Assembly (NCBI GenBank): GCA_009840005.1
Contig: VXOR01000090.1
Location: forward strand, 70,134 to 134,133
Reading direction: 5' to 3'
DNA from: Gemmatimonadota bacterium
GTDB lineage: Bacteria; Latescibacterota; UBA2968; UBA8231
Length of the DNA stretch: 64,000 nucleotides
The translations under genes and the position numbers were made by a program. The number at the start of each line of letters is the position of its first letter. The stretch's first letter is position 1. Below, one piece after another: positions 27,501 to 34,907 of this stretch. Below the pieces are notes generated by a model. It made no database searches. It was given only the letters and a program-made list of their open reading frames with translations, and was not told the origin of the DNA.

Positions 27501-28467
27501 GCAGTTGGCAGACAATGAAATTCGCTTGATACAAGAACAGGAAGGGTTGGAACAGAAGCAGATGGAGCTTTTTGGGATTCGCCTTCCTGAAGACCAGATG
27601 AAAAGGGAGATTAGAGACGCTTCGAGTTTTTGGTTGACGCCGGGTTCGCTGCAAAGGCTCGTCGCGCTCTATTTGCAGCAGCGGTGTAAGGAAGAACGAG
27701 ATTTCATCCTCGGCGAGAAACCCCTGAAAACGCTGAGGCTTGCACAGGATGCGCGCAACCTCTTGTTGGGTGATTTCCAACAGCTTCCTAGGCAGAGCAC
27801 CTATCGGGAGTGGGAGACATGGTTGAAAGGGGACGACCAGCATCTGCAAATAACCTTTGAGCAGGATTGTGCCACCCTGCATCCAGAGGCCGCATTCATT
27901 ATGCCGCTGCACCCTTTGGTGAAACAGGCAGCCCGGTTTTTTGATAGTGATGAACGAGTCGTTGTACATCTGAAGGTACGGGACGATGATCTGCCCACTG
28001 GCCGGTATCAATTCGTCGTTTATCAGTGGCGGTTCTACGGTATCAGAGAGGATTTGAAGCTCAAGCTGGTTGCCTCATCGGATTCAGTAGAGCCGTATTT
28101 GGGCCGCCTCTTAGAGAGGGCGGAGGATGCCGAGACAGGGGAACAGGGAGAGTGGGACGAACTGGAAACGCAGCATCATCGGCTGTGGTCTGAGGCACGG
28201 ACAGAACACCAGCAACGGACCCAGGAGTTAGCAGCGTACCGCAGAGAGAGTCTGACGACGAGCCATCGGGCGCGGATGGAACTGCTCCAGGAGCAGCTTG
28301 AAAAGGCAAATAATGAGAGTATACAAAGGATGCGACGGTCGCAGATAGGCCGAGCAGAGGCTGACTACAACCGGCACGTTGAGGATTTGGATAGGGCCGA
28401 GGAGAAAGTCGATATTATCGCGGAGCCGGTGGCGTATGGGATTCTCAACATTGAGGGGATAAAATGA
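24580..28467 (+). CDS. SNF2-family DEAH helicase/translocase (gene B)
   Basis: A large (1295 residues) superfamily-2 ATPase. Residues ~1-280 are helical and of unknown type. Residues ~281-330 (FIPGQMVVLKSNPSLRGAVV) look like a small SH3/tudor-like barrel. The motor follows: ADGVGVGKT with Lys401 (Walker A), DEAH 518-521, TATP 548-551, and QRIGRIDRNGQ 896-906 (motif VI). The C-terminal ~350 residues include a long charged coiled coil (~1200-1280). This resembles the DrmD-type SNF2 helicases of DISARM and related stand-alone defence helicases. Inferred role: ATP-driven tracking or remodelling of invading DNA. It is coupled to genes A and C by 4-base overlaps on both sides. Confidence 0.85.
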   Translation: MSHWLLEEQEEMRQQALKQVQLAQNSHKQADEKLIRRAADVLEMAVLDLVLEDAVHDEQRQRELQLAAADAFCLLRALPRPADPLDAGKFLLRAGSLAVLGDKGADAEQWLEKEPWVELPIDSEWHKRTWATVLDVWLRLIRKRYTDLGAVLKRISRLRDAQPDLEKNHLAAQEPAHAKTVALELIGLYHLAKSAEILVRYMTDDGVDGKHQIRQSLDTHFGQVLAVCEHARMIDLELLSRLLAASAMQMTEEKGLTHTRRSLASQTAEKVPTYMPDQTEFIPGQMVVLKSNPSLRGAVVKVLSGQAENRVEVFMGSSVQTYYASQLQVADQPDDELQPLSCDLFHAHLTALQIRHPSLSTLYSLNAARVNFIPYQFRPVLRFIRSDRPRLLIADGVGVGKTIEAGLILRELQARREIKSVLIICPRPLVTESKWKSEMKRFGEDFTHLDGPTLRYCIKEMDLEGEWPAQHQKAILPYSLFDEVLLYGPEGKDRVRKKQGKGLLDLDPPPRFDLVIVDEAHHIRNPNTRSHEAVRFFCDYAEAAVFLTATPIQLGSDDLFVLLNVLRPDLIQDMESFKHMAAPNPFINKAVDHARTQAADWTTQAMEALDEAAATGWGRAILSYNPEFKRVRGQLTEGYVAADERIQLITDMEALHTFASMINRTRRRDIGAFTVRKPKTVHVDFTPSQKQLHDELLAVQADIFSRLHGDRNVKFMMTTIRRQAASCLYGLIPFLESILNRRLDELEWEEADDGEPVPPSDAVSAIRSQIEGVLEKARGLDPHDPKFEALRTVIWEKQDLDNNDNNKVMLFSSFRHTLYYLYEKLKTDGVRAAMVHGGTPDEERVELRRLFEKPREDSNALDVLLFSEIGCEGLDYQFCDCIVNYDLPWNPMRVEQRIGRIDRNGQKNESVAIVNLITPGTVDADIYERCLKRIGVFEQALGASEEILGEISREIKNIAENYALSEAERQAQLQQLADNEIRLIQEQEGLEQKQMELFGIRLPEDQMKREIRDASSFWLTPGSLQRLVALYLQQRCKEERDFILGEKPLKTLRLAQDARNLLLGDFQQLPRQSTYREWETWLKGDDQHLQITFEQDCATLHPEAAFIMPLHPLVKQAARFFDSDERVVVHLKVRDDDLPTGRYQFVVYQWRFYGIREDLKLKLVASSDSVEPYLGRLLERAEDAETGEQGEWDELETQHHRLWSEARTEHQQRTQELAAYRRESLTTSHRARMELLQEQLEKANNESIQRMRRSQIGRAEADYNRHVEDLDRAEEKVDIIAEPVAYGILNIEGIK

Positions 28468-31400
28468 GTTTGGAAAAATTACGACAGAAGCGTTTGAAGT
28501 GGGTAGAGGCGAACCGCGAAAACGGCTTTGATGATGGCATCAGACGTTTACTAACTGATCTCTATCCCGATAACGCGCACTTCATTTATGAGCTTCTGCA
28601 AAATGCCGAAGATGCTGGCGCAACAGAGGTGCGCTTCATTCTCAGAGAGAATAGTGTCGAATTTGAACACAACGGAGCTCGACTATTTACTCTGGAGGAT
28701 GTGGACTCTATTACAAGCATCGGCTTCAGCACAAAGAGAGAGGATCATACAAGCATCGGCAAGTTTGGCGTTGGCTTTAAGGCTGTATTTGCCTATACGG
28801 AGACGCCTGAAGTTGTATCGGGTGAATATCATTTTCGCATTCGTGATTTGGTCGTGCCCGATACGGAAGAATTGGCTTTCTGTCCTCGGGGCGAGAAACA
28901 GACCTACTTCTCTTTCCCTTTTGATAATGACGCAAAGCCACCTGAAAAAGCTCGTGATGAAATAGAAAGAAATCTGCAGAAGTTGGACGAAAGTACGCTT
29001 CTCTTCCTCAGCAATATCAAAAAAATAGAATATCGGCTGCCTGATTCGACTGAGGGTTTTATCGAGCGGAGAGAAACAGATCAGGAAAACAGAATTGAGA
29101 TTCTTGTCCAGCGTCTAGGATACTCGGAACCGGATTCAGTCTCTTTTCTCCGGTTTGAAAAAGAGGTCGAGATAAATGATGAAGATGGTGCTCCGAAGTT
29201 ATGTCGAATCGCTATAGCCTTCCTTTTAGATAGAGAACAAGAACAGGCTGCGCGAAGATCAACTAAAAGACAAGAGCGATCCCAAAGTGTTCAACGGAGA
29301 ATAAAGTCGTTAGAGCCGGGGCAAGTCTCCATTTACTTCCCTGCCGAAAAGGAAACGTCCAATCTGCGGTTTCATCTCCACTCACCTTTTGCCTCAACCG
29401 TTGCTCGCGATAGCATCCGCGATTGCCCGGAAAATGATGAGCTGCGGGATCACTTGGCGGATTTAATCGCGGAATCAATGGCCGCTATACGTGAACAAGG
29501 GCTGTTGACCGTAGAATTTTTGGCGACGCTCCCTAATGACCAAGAAAGCTTGCCTTCGTTCTACAAGCCAATCATGGAGAGGCTGGTTGAGGTGTTCAAG
29601 AAGGAAAAACTGTTCCCGATGAAACAGGGAGGTCATGCTCCTGCATCAGGAATCTACCGGGGAAGTAGGCAGTTGTCTGAACTGATCGGTGACGAAGATT
29701 TGGCGACGATTCTCAGAAAGGATTCATCTCTGCCTCTATGGGCTGCGAATGCTCCGCAACGAAACCAAGAGGCAAACAATTTTCTGTCTTCACTCGGAAT
29801 CTCCAAATGGGATGAAAAAGACCTTATAAGAGAGCTATCCGAGCAGCCTGATTTGGTAAAGACATGGCTAAAGGACAAACCGGACGAATGGCATCAGGAG
29901 TTTTATGCATTGCTCGGCGATTTCTTATCCAACCAATCAATGTATACAGATGATCTATCAAATCTCTCTATCGTCCGTATCAGCGATGGTACCACCTACA
30001 AGAAAGGTAAAGACTGTTATTTCCCAAGCGACGATGTGGAACACGATGAAAAATTTCCCCGAGTTGCCAAAGGCGTCTATTCGTCTGAAAAAAACAAGGA
30101 CCAGCAGAAAAAAGCTCGCGAATTTCTTGAAGATATTGATGTTAGCGAAGTTGAAGAAAGTGACCGAGTTGAGGCGATTTTGAAGCAGCGGTATGGAAAA
30201 GGGTCAATCTGCGGACAACATCACGAGCAGGATATAAAGAGATTTATTGCACTTATAGAGAAGCAACCAAGCCGAACACTTTTGTTCAAAAACTACTTCA
30301 TATTCAAAATTGATAAGAATTTGGATAACAAAACATGGTGGGCAAAGCCAAGTATAGTCTTTCTGGATTCTCCTTATCGCGATACCGGACTGGGAGCGTA
30401 CTATGATGCACTTGGCGAAGATTCAGACCGAAAATGGGCACTCTCTCCGGAATATGAAAAGTATGGTATAGATCCAGAAAGACTCGGGAAATTCGCCAAG
30501 GCGATGGGTGCTCAGACAAAACTGGAAGTTAAACAGCAAGAAATTCCACGTAATCATCCCGAATACTCTGATCTAAAGTCTGCCCCAGGTGAGCGATTGA
30601 GCAATGTGATCAATATAGATCATACAATTCCTGAATTTAAGGTTCTACTCGATAAACCCAATCTCGATAAGGCACGGCTGATTTGGCGAACGATGGATTC
30701 GCTAGATGACGATTACTTGGAATCAAAGTATCGGAAAAACGCAACAGGGGGATTCCATTACGGAGCCTCTAGCTTTGTACATGATTTAAGGAGGGCGGCA
30801 TGGGTTCCTCAGAAGTATAGAGGAGAGCCCCTCCGTTTTGTGCATCCTTGTGATGCATCAAGTGACTATCTTCCAGAAGGTTTTTCGTACGAGTCTTGGC
30901 GAGAGTGGATCCGTAAGATTGAATTTGGAAAGAGCTGGCAAGATCAAGAGGAACAGGAACGAAGGAGGAAGGAACGAGCTACTCAAGAATATCAGCGGAA
31001 AGAAGAGGTTGCTATCGAAATGGGATTTGATTCCGCCGAGGAAGCTGAAGAGCTCGCGATGCTAAAGAAGAAAGACCCAGAAGCGTTCAAAGAGTTTATT
31101 CAGAAGAAAAAGGCGAAAGAACAGAGGCCGACATTTCCAGAGAAAACGTCAAATAATCCAGATCGTAGGCAAGAAAAAGTTAAGGAACAACTCGCCGACA
31201 CTTCTGATAAAGAATACGAAGAGCTAAAAAGAAGCGTCCGAACTTCACGAGGAGCTGTTGTCCCTAAAATCGACCTTAGAGAGCAATATACGAATGATTC
31301 TGGTGAGATGGTGTGCCAGATCTGCCAAGAGGAAATGCCGTTCAAAAAACGAGATGGTAAGTATTACTTTGAGGCGGTAGAGGCACTTTCAAAAGACTAT

Positions 31401-31628
31401 TTTCCCAAGGAATACGAAGCTCAATCTATTGCTTTATGCCCCCTGTGCGCTGCAAGGTACAAGGAATTTGTGATACGTGACGAAGACGCCATGAAAGAGT
31501 TACATCGCGCTTTGAAAGACTCGGACGACCTTGGGGTGCCGCTGAAATTGGGAGAGTTAGAGACAAGTATCCGGTTTGTGGAGACCCACCGGCAGGATAT
31601 GCAAACAATTCTACAAAATCGGGCTTGA
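28464..31628 (+). CDS. Sacsin/Hsp90-like GHKL ATPase with C-terminal zinc module (gene C)
   Basis: The N-terminal ~200 residues are a GHKL ATPase of the sacsin/NO VEIN type: N-box ELLQNAEDAGA (Glu43, Asn47), an HNG turn (69-71) replacing the usual DxGxG, and the G2 loop SIGKFGVGFKAVF (98-109). A long middle region has no recognisable domain. Residues ~830-930 are a highly charged, Lys/Glu-rich coiled coil. The C-terminal part has Cys951-x2-Cys954 and Cys992-x2-Cys995, a treble-clef or HNH-like zinc site without an obvious HNH catalytic His. Composition is the most A/T-rich in the window. GHKL ATPases act as ATP-gated clamps; a sensing or clamp role for this system is inference. It overlaps gene B by 4 bases. 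Confidence 0.75.
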   Translation: MSLEKLRQKRLKWVEANRENGFDDGIRRLLTDLYPDNAHFIYELLQNAEDAGATEVRFILRENSVEFEHNGARLFTLEDVDSITSIGFSTKREDHTSIGKFGVGFKAVFAYTETPEVVSGEYHFRIRDLVVPDTEELAFCPRGEKQTYFSFPFDNDAKPPEKARDEIERNLQKLDESTLLFLSNIKKIEYRLPDSTEGFIERRETDQENRIEILVQRLGYSEPDSVSFLRFEKEVEINDEDGAPKLCRIAIAFLLDREQEQAARRSTKRQERSQSVQRRIKSLEPGQVSIYFPAEKETSNLRFHLHSPFASTVARDSIRDCPENDELRDHLADLIAESMAAIREQGLLTVEFLATLPNDQESLPSFYKPIMERLVEVFKKEKLFPMKQGGHAPASGIYRGSRQLSELIGDEDLATILRKDSSLPLWAANAPQRNQEANNFLSSLGISKWDEKDLIRELSEQPDLVKTWLKDKPDEWHQEFYALLGDFLSNQSMYTDDLSNLSIVRISDGTTYKKGKDCYFPSDDVEHDEKFPRVAKGVYSSEKNKDQQKKAREFLEDIDVSEVEESDRVEAILKQRYGKGSICGQHHEQDIKRFIALIEKQPSRTLLFKNYFIFKIDKNLDNKTWWAKPSIVFLDSPYRDTGLGAYYDALGEDSDRKWALSPEYEKYGIDPERLGKFAKAMGAQTKLEVKQQEIPRNHPEYSDLKSAPGERLSNVINIDHTIPEFKVLLDKPNLDKARLIWRTMDSLDDDYLESKYRKNATGGFHYGASSFVHDLRRAAWVPQKYRGEPLRFVHPCDASSDYLPEGFSYESWREWIRKIEFGKSWQDQEEQERRRKERATQEYQRKEEVAIEMGFDSAEEAEELAMLKKKDPEAFKEFIQKKKAKEQRPTFPEKTSNNPDRRQEKVKEQLADTSDKEYEELKRSVRTSRGAVVPKIDLREQYTNDSGEMVCQICQEEMPFKKRDGKYYFEAVEALSKDYFPKEYEAQSIALCPLCAARYKEFVIRDEDAMKELHRALKDSDDLGVPLKLGELETSIRFVETHRQDMQTILQNRA

Positions 31629-31649
31629 AGCGAACACCTTGGACGAAAG

Positions 31650-32639
31650 ATGAGGATTGAAAAACCACCATACACAATCGCGCCGGAGATCCTTTTTCGC
31701 CTTGAAGAAATCGGGGAGGCGATTGGTCGGGCGACAGGCATTGTACAGGATTTGCGCCTGCGGCGAATCAATCGCATCCTCACCGTTCGCGGATCGCTGG
31801 CCATTGAAGGCAATGTCCTCAGTGAGGAGCAAGTTTCCACCATTCTCGATGGCAAGCCCGTTGTCGCGCCGCTCAGGGACATTCAGGAAGCCCGCAACGC
31901 CATCAAAGCCTACGATCAATACCAGCAGTGGGACCCGGCTAGCGAAACCGACCTGCTGAGTGCTCACGAAGTCTTGATGAGCGGATTGTTGGACGCGCCC
32001 GGACACTATCGCCGCACCGGCATTGGCGTGATGGGCGGCGGCGCAGTCCATCACATCGGTCCATCCGCTAGGCGCGTACTGCAACTCATGGCCAATTTGC
32101 TGGCATGGCTGGGCAGCACCGATGAGCACCCGCTGATTGCCAGTTCGGTCTTCCACTACGAGTTCGAGTTCATTCACCCCTTTGAGGATGGCAACGGACG
32201 CATGGGACGGCTCTGGCAGACCTTGATTCTGACCCGCTGGAAACCCCTGTTCGCCCACATCCCCGTAGAAAGTCTGGTGCATGCCCGACAAGGCGACTAC
32301 TACCAAGCCATCCGGCAGAGTTCGGACGAGGGCGAGAGCACACCGTTCATTGCGTTCATGCTGAAGATCATTCTGGATGCACTTCAGACACCCACAGTAA
32401 GCGACCAAGTAAGCGACCAAGTAAGCGACCAAGTAGCGCGGCTGCTTGCGGTCTTGCGGACCGGGCCAAAAACGGCCGCCGAACTCATGGCGGCACTGGG
32501 GTTGTCGCATCGTCCCACATTCCGCAAAAACTACCTTCGCCCGGCACTGTCCGCAGGGCTAGTGGAAATGACGCGCCCTGAATCGCCCACCGCGAAAAAT
32601 CAGCAGTATCGCCTCGCCGTGCGTGGGCGAAAGATGTGA
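31650..32639 (+). CDS. Fic-domain AMP-transferase, SoFic-like, with tandem SDQV linker and winged-helix C-terminus
   Basis: The Fic catalytic motif HPFEDGNGRMGR is at residues 176-187, with His176 the catalytic base. The auto-inhibitory class II motif (S/T)xxxE(G/N) is present at 49-54 in SLAIEGN, so activity is probably held in check by Glu53. After the Fic core there is a short linker of three VSDQ units (~250-261), then a winged-helix-like domain (ARLLAVLRTGPKTAAELMAALG). The family transfers AMP to protein hydroxyls. Solitary proteins of this design (SoFic) have been reported as anti-phage genes. It starts 21 bases after gene C but is richer in G+C, so it may be a separate acquisition in the same island. 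Confidence 0.9.
   Translation: MRIEKPPYTIAPEILFRLEEIGEAIGRATGIVQDLRLRRINRILTVRGSLAIEGNVLSEEQVSTILDGKPVVAPLRDIQEARNAIKAYDQYQQWDPASETDLLSAHEVLMSGLLDAPGHYRRTGIGVMGGGAVHHIGPSARRVLQLMANLLAWLGSTDEHPLIASSVFHYEFEFIHPFEDGNGRMGRLWQTLILTRWKPLFAHIPVESLVHARQGDYYQAIRQSSDEGESTPFIAFMLKIILDALQTPTVSDQVSDQVSDQVARLLAVLRTGPKTAAELMAALGLSHRPTFRKNYLRPALSAGLVEMTRPESPTAKNQQYRLAVRGRKM
32397..32432 (+). repeat. Three perfect 12-bp tandem repeats in the Fic gene (GTAAGCGACCAA)
   Basis: Units lie at 32397-32408, 32409-32420 and 32421-32432, each encoding VSDQ in frame. Copy-number change by slippage would lengthen the linker between the Fic and winged-helix domains in four-residue steps without a frameshift. Confidence 0.85.
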
Positions 32640-32657
32640 TTTCGGAAAGGGTGTTTC

Positions 32658-34907
32658 CTAGGGTTCCTTGAACATGTGCCGCAGTTGGTCGGCTAGTTCC
32701 TTGGTTTTTTCCAGCGTCTGTTGCTGCATGAGGTGTTGCCGCTTTAGGCGCTGGTAGCGCGCGTACTCGGCATCGGCGCGTTCGCGCTGGCCCATTTTGA
32801 GCAGGAGATGAGATAGGGCCCGACGGGCCTGCAAATCCTGGGGATGGTGTTGCAAGATGCGCTCAAAGCGCTGGAGGGCTTGGCGGTACTGACCTTGGTT
32901 GGCCTCTAAGGTACCCATGCTGTGCAAGGCGTGCACATTGTCGGGGTCGAGTGTCAGCGCCGCGAGCAAATGGTCTTTGGCTGTTTCTTCATTCCCCCGC
33001 TTTAGCAGCAGATCGGCTAAATGACACAACCCGGCGAGATGATCGGGTTGCTCGGCTAGTAGCTGCTGATAGGCTTGTTCGGCGCGCTCGGGCTGGCCTT
33101 GGTTTTCGTATAGCTGACCTAGCAAGTAGTGAGCCGACTGGGAGCCTAGTTCGAGCGCACGGAGGTAGGCCGCTTCGGCTTGCGCCAGTCGGCCGGCCGC
33201 GGCTTCGGCCCGACCAAGACGGAGGTACAGATGGGCTTGATCGGGTTGCCGCGCTAGGAGCTTTTGGTACTCGACCGCTGATTCTTCGGTCTGGCCCCGC
33301 AGCCGGAGAAAGTCCGCGAACTGGAGGCGGACGTCGTCTTGGTCGGGATAGTGGTCGAGGAATTGCCGCCACGTGTGGGCGGCATCGTCGTAGCGCTGGG
33401 TCGCCCCGTACATATGGGCGAGGCCCAGCAGGGCACGGCGATGGGCCGGGGCTAGTTCGACGGCGCGGCGGTAGTGCTGTAAGGCGTTGGTCTTCATGCC
33501 TTTATTCTCATAGACGGCCGCCAGCGAGTAGTGGTGGAAGGCAGCCACATGCGGGCTGGTCGCCGCGGTCCCAGCGTTGGTGACCAACAGTAGCAAGACG
33601 AGGGCACCAGCCGACAGGTACAAGGGTTTATGGCGCAAATCAGCCAAGGTGCAAGCGCCATAGGCGGCCAGCAGCAAGAGACAGGGCACGGCTGGCAAGC
33701 GATAGCGGCCCGTGACGAAAAACAACACCACCGACAGCATATAGACCCCGGCAAAGAGCAAGACGAGATAAGCCTCCGGGGTGCGGCGTTCCGGTTTGAG
33801 CAGGACATAGGCCGCTCCGAGCAGGGCGAGGGCTGAGACCAAGCCGAAGGGGAATGCGAGACCGTATTTCCACAACAAAAGGCGCAACAGCGGCGAGTAC
33901 TCAGCGGCGAAGTACGGATCGGTATTGCGGGGGATCTCGGACCCGTGCCAAAACAGATAGCCCTTGTGCAAAAGCAGGGCCAAATAGCCGCCCGGCTCGG
34001 TGCGTATATACTCCCAAGATTTGCCCAAAAGGTAATTTGAGCCGGCTCCCGGCTGGGTGATGCCGGCCTCGCGTTGCGGCAAGTCGATCACCTCGCTCCA
34101 CCCGGCTCCGGGCCGCGCCGCTACGGTGCGATCGTAGTCCGGGTTGTTGCCGAGGTAAAAGTTGACCCCCGCGTTGAAGGAGATGAGCACCCACTCGCCA
34201 CCGACGATGCGGTTGCGCAGCGTCACCGGACCTACCAGCATCAGCAGGCCGATGGCAAAGATCGCCACGTGGAGAGCGCGGCAACGAGGTGTCGCAGCGG
34301 GCCACCAGCGGTACAACCACCAAGCCGCTACGGGTGCAAAGAGCAACACGTTCGGCACGGCCAAGGTGCCCAGCCCTAGGACGAGTCCGGCGCTCAGTGC
34401 GGCAAGTGCGCCGCCTTGGCGCTGGCCCCACAACAAGACCAACAGCAACACTGCGTCGAAAAGCACGGCCCAAGTCGTGGGCAAAAGTTCGCCCTCAAAG
34501 TAGAGGAAGGGGCCGTACAGCGCCGCGCCGAGGGCAGCTATCCAGCCTACGGTCGGCGAAAAGACTTCGCGGCCTAGCTTGAAGACGAGCAGGCAAGTGA
34601 CCGTGCCGGCTAGGGCTTGGAGCAGACGCGGGAGGTAGTAGTTTTCGCCAAAAAAAGAGAAGAGAACGGCTAGGAAATACGGGTAAAAAGGAGCCTGCCA
34701 GAACGGCAGCGGACGCCCAGTCCAAGAGTCGGTCGCCAGTTCGCGGGCGTATTCGGTATAGCTTCTGGCATCGACAATGGGCGTGTCGAAAAAAGGACTG
34801 TCGGCGGCTTGGAATAGGTAAACTAAGCGCAGGCCTAGGGCCAAGACGGCTAAGGTGGCCAGCTTGGGCCAGTTCAGCGCAAGCGCCTTATTTGCCAAGG
34901 CCAGCAT
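32658..34907 (-). CDS. GT-C-type membrane glycosyltransferase with C-terminal TPR domain
   Basis: Residues ~1-440 contain about ten to twelve hydrophobic helices in the ArnT/PMT-like (GT39) pattern, with an early acidic loop (TPIVDARSYTEYAREL) of the kind that holds the catalytic Asp and a FYPYFLAVL segment. Residues ~455-730 are TPR hairpins (YDDAAHTWRQFLDHYP, AAAGRLAQAEAAYLRALELG, QPERAEQAYQQLL). Such enzymes use polyprenyl-phosphate sugars to modify lipids or proteins at the periplasmic face. The target here may be the surface proteins encoded upstream in the same operon (inference). The start overlaps the preceding outer-membrane-type gene by 20 bases. It is convergent with the Fic gene. 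Confidence 0.8.
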   Translation of the reverse strand: MLALANKALALNWPKLATLAVLALGLRLVYLFQAADSPFFDTPIVDARSYTEYARELATDSWTGRPLPFWQAPFYPYFLAVLFSFFGENYYLPRLLQALAGTVTCLLVFKLGREVFSPTVGWIAALGAALYGPFLYFEGELLPTTWAVLFDAVLLLVLLWGQRQGGALAALSAGLVLGLGTLAVPNVLLFAPVAAWWLYRWWPAATPRCRALHVAIFAIGLLMLVGPVTLRNRIVGGEWVLISFNAGVNFYLGNNPDYDRTVAARPGAGWSEVIDLPQREAGITQPGAGSNYLLGKSWEYIRTEPGGYLALLLHKGYLFWHGSEIPRNTDPYFAAEYSPLLRLLLWKYGLAFPFGLVSALALLGAAYVLLKPERRTPEAYLVLLFAGVYMLSVVLFFVTGRYRLPAVPCLLLLAAYGACTLADLRHKPLYLSAGALVLLLLVTNAGTAATSPHVAAFHHYSLAAVYENKGMKTNALQHYRRAVELAPAHRRALLGLAHMYGATQRYDDAAHTWRQFLDHYPDQDDVRLQFADFLRLRGQTEESAVEYQKLLARQPDQAHLYLRLGRAEAAAGRLAQAEAAYLRALELGSQSAHYLLGQLYENQGQPERAEQAYQQLLAEQPDHLAGLCHLADLLLKRGNEETAKDHLLAALTLDPDNVHALHSMGTLEANQGQYRQALQRFERILQHHPQDLQARRALSHLLLKMGQRERADAEYARYQRLKRQHLMQQQTLEKTKELADQLRHMFKEP

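Noticed and set aside
23789..31628. Assignment of the three-gene operon to DISARM or Hachiman
   Set aside because: No DrmA/DrmB-like (DUF1998) gene or DISARM methyltransferase is present. The helicase is SNF2-type rather than the HamB type, and no Hachiman carries a GHKL partner that I know of. Gene A's resemblance to HamA is too loose to use.
32397..32432. CRISPR-like repeats in the Fic gene
   Set aside because: The units are 12 bp, directly adjacent without spacers, and in frame within a coding linker.
7910..32639. One continuous genomic island spanning the R-M and the A-B-C/Fic genes
   Set aside because: About 15 kb of housekeeping genes (carB, pyrK, pyrD, pcm, rplC and others) separates the two A/T-richer blocks, and no integrase, att site or tRNA was seen.
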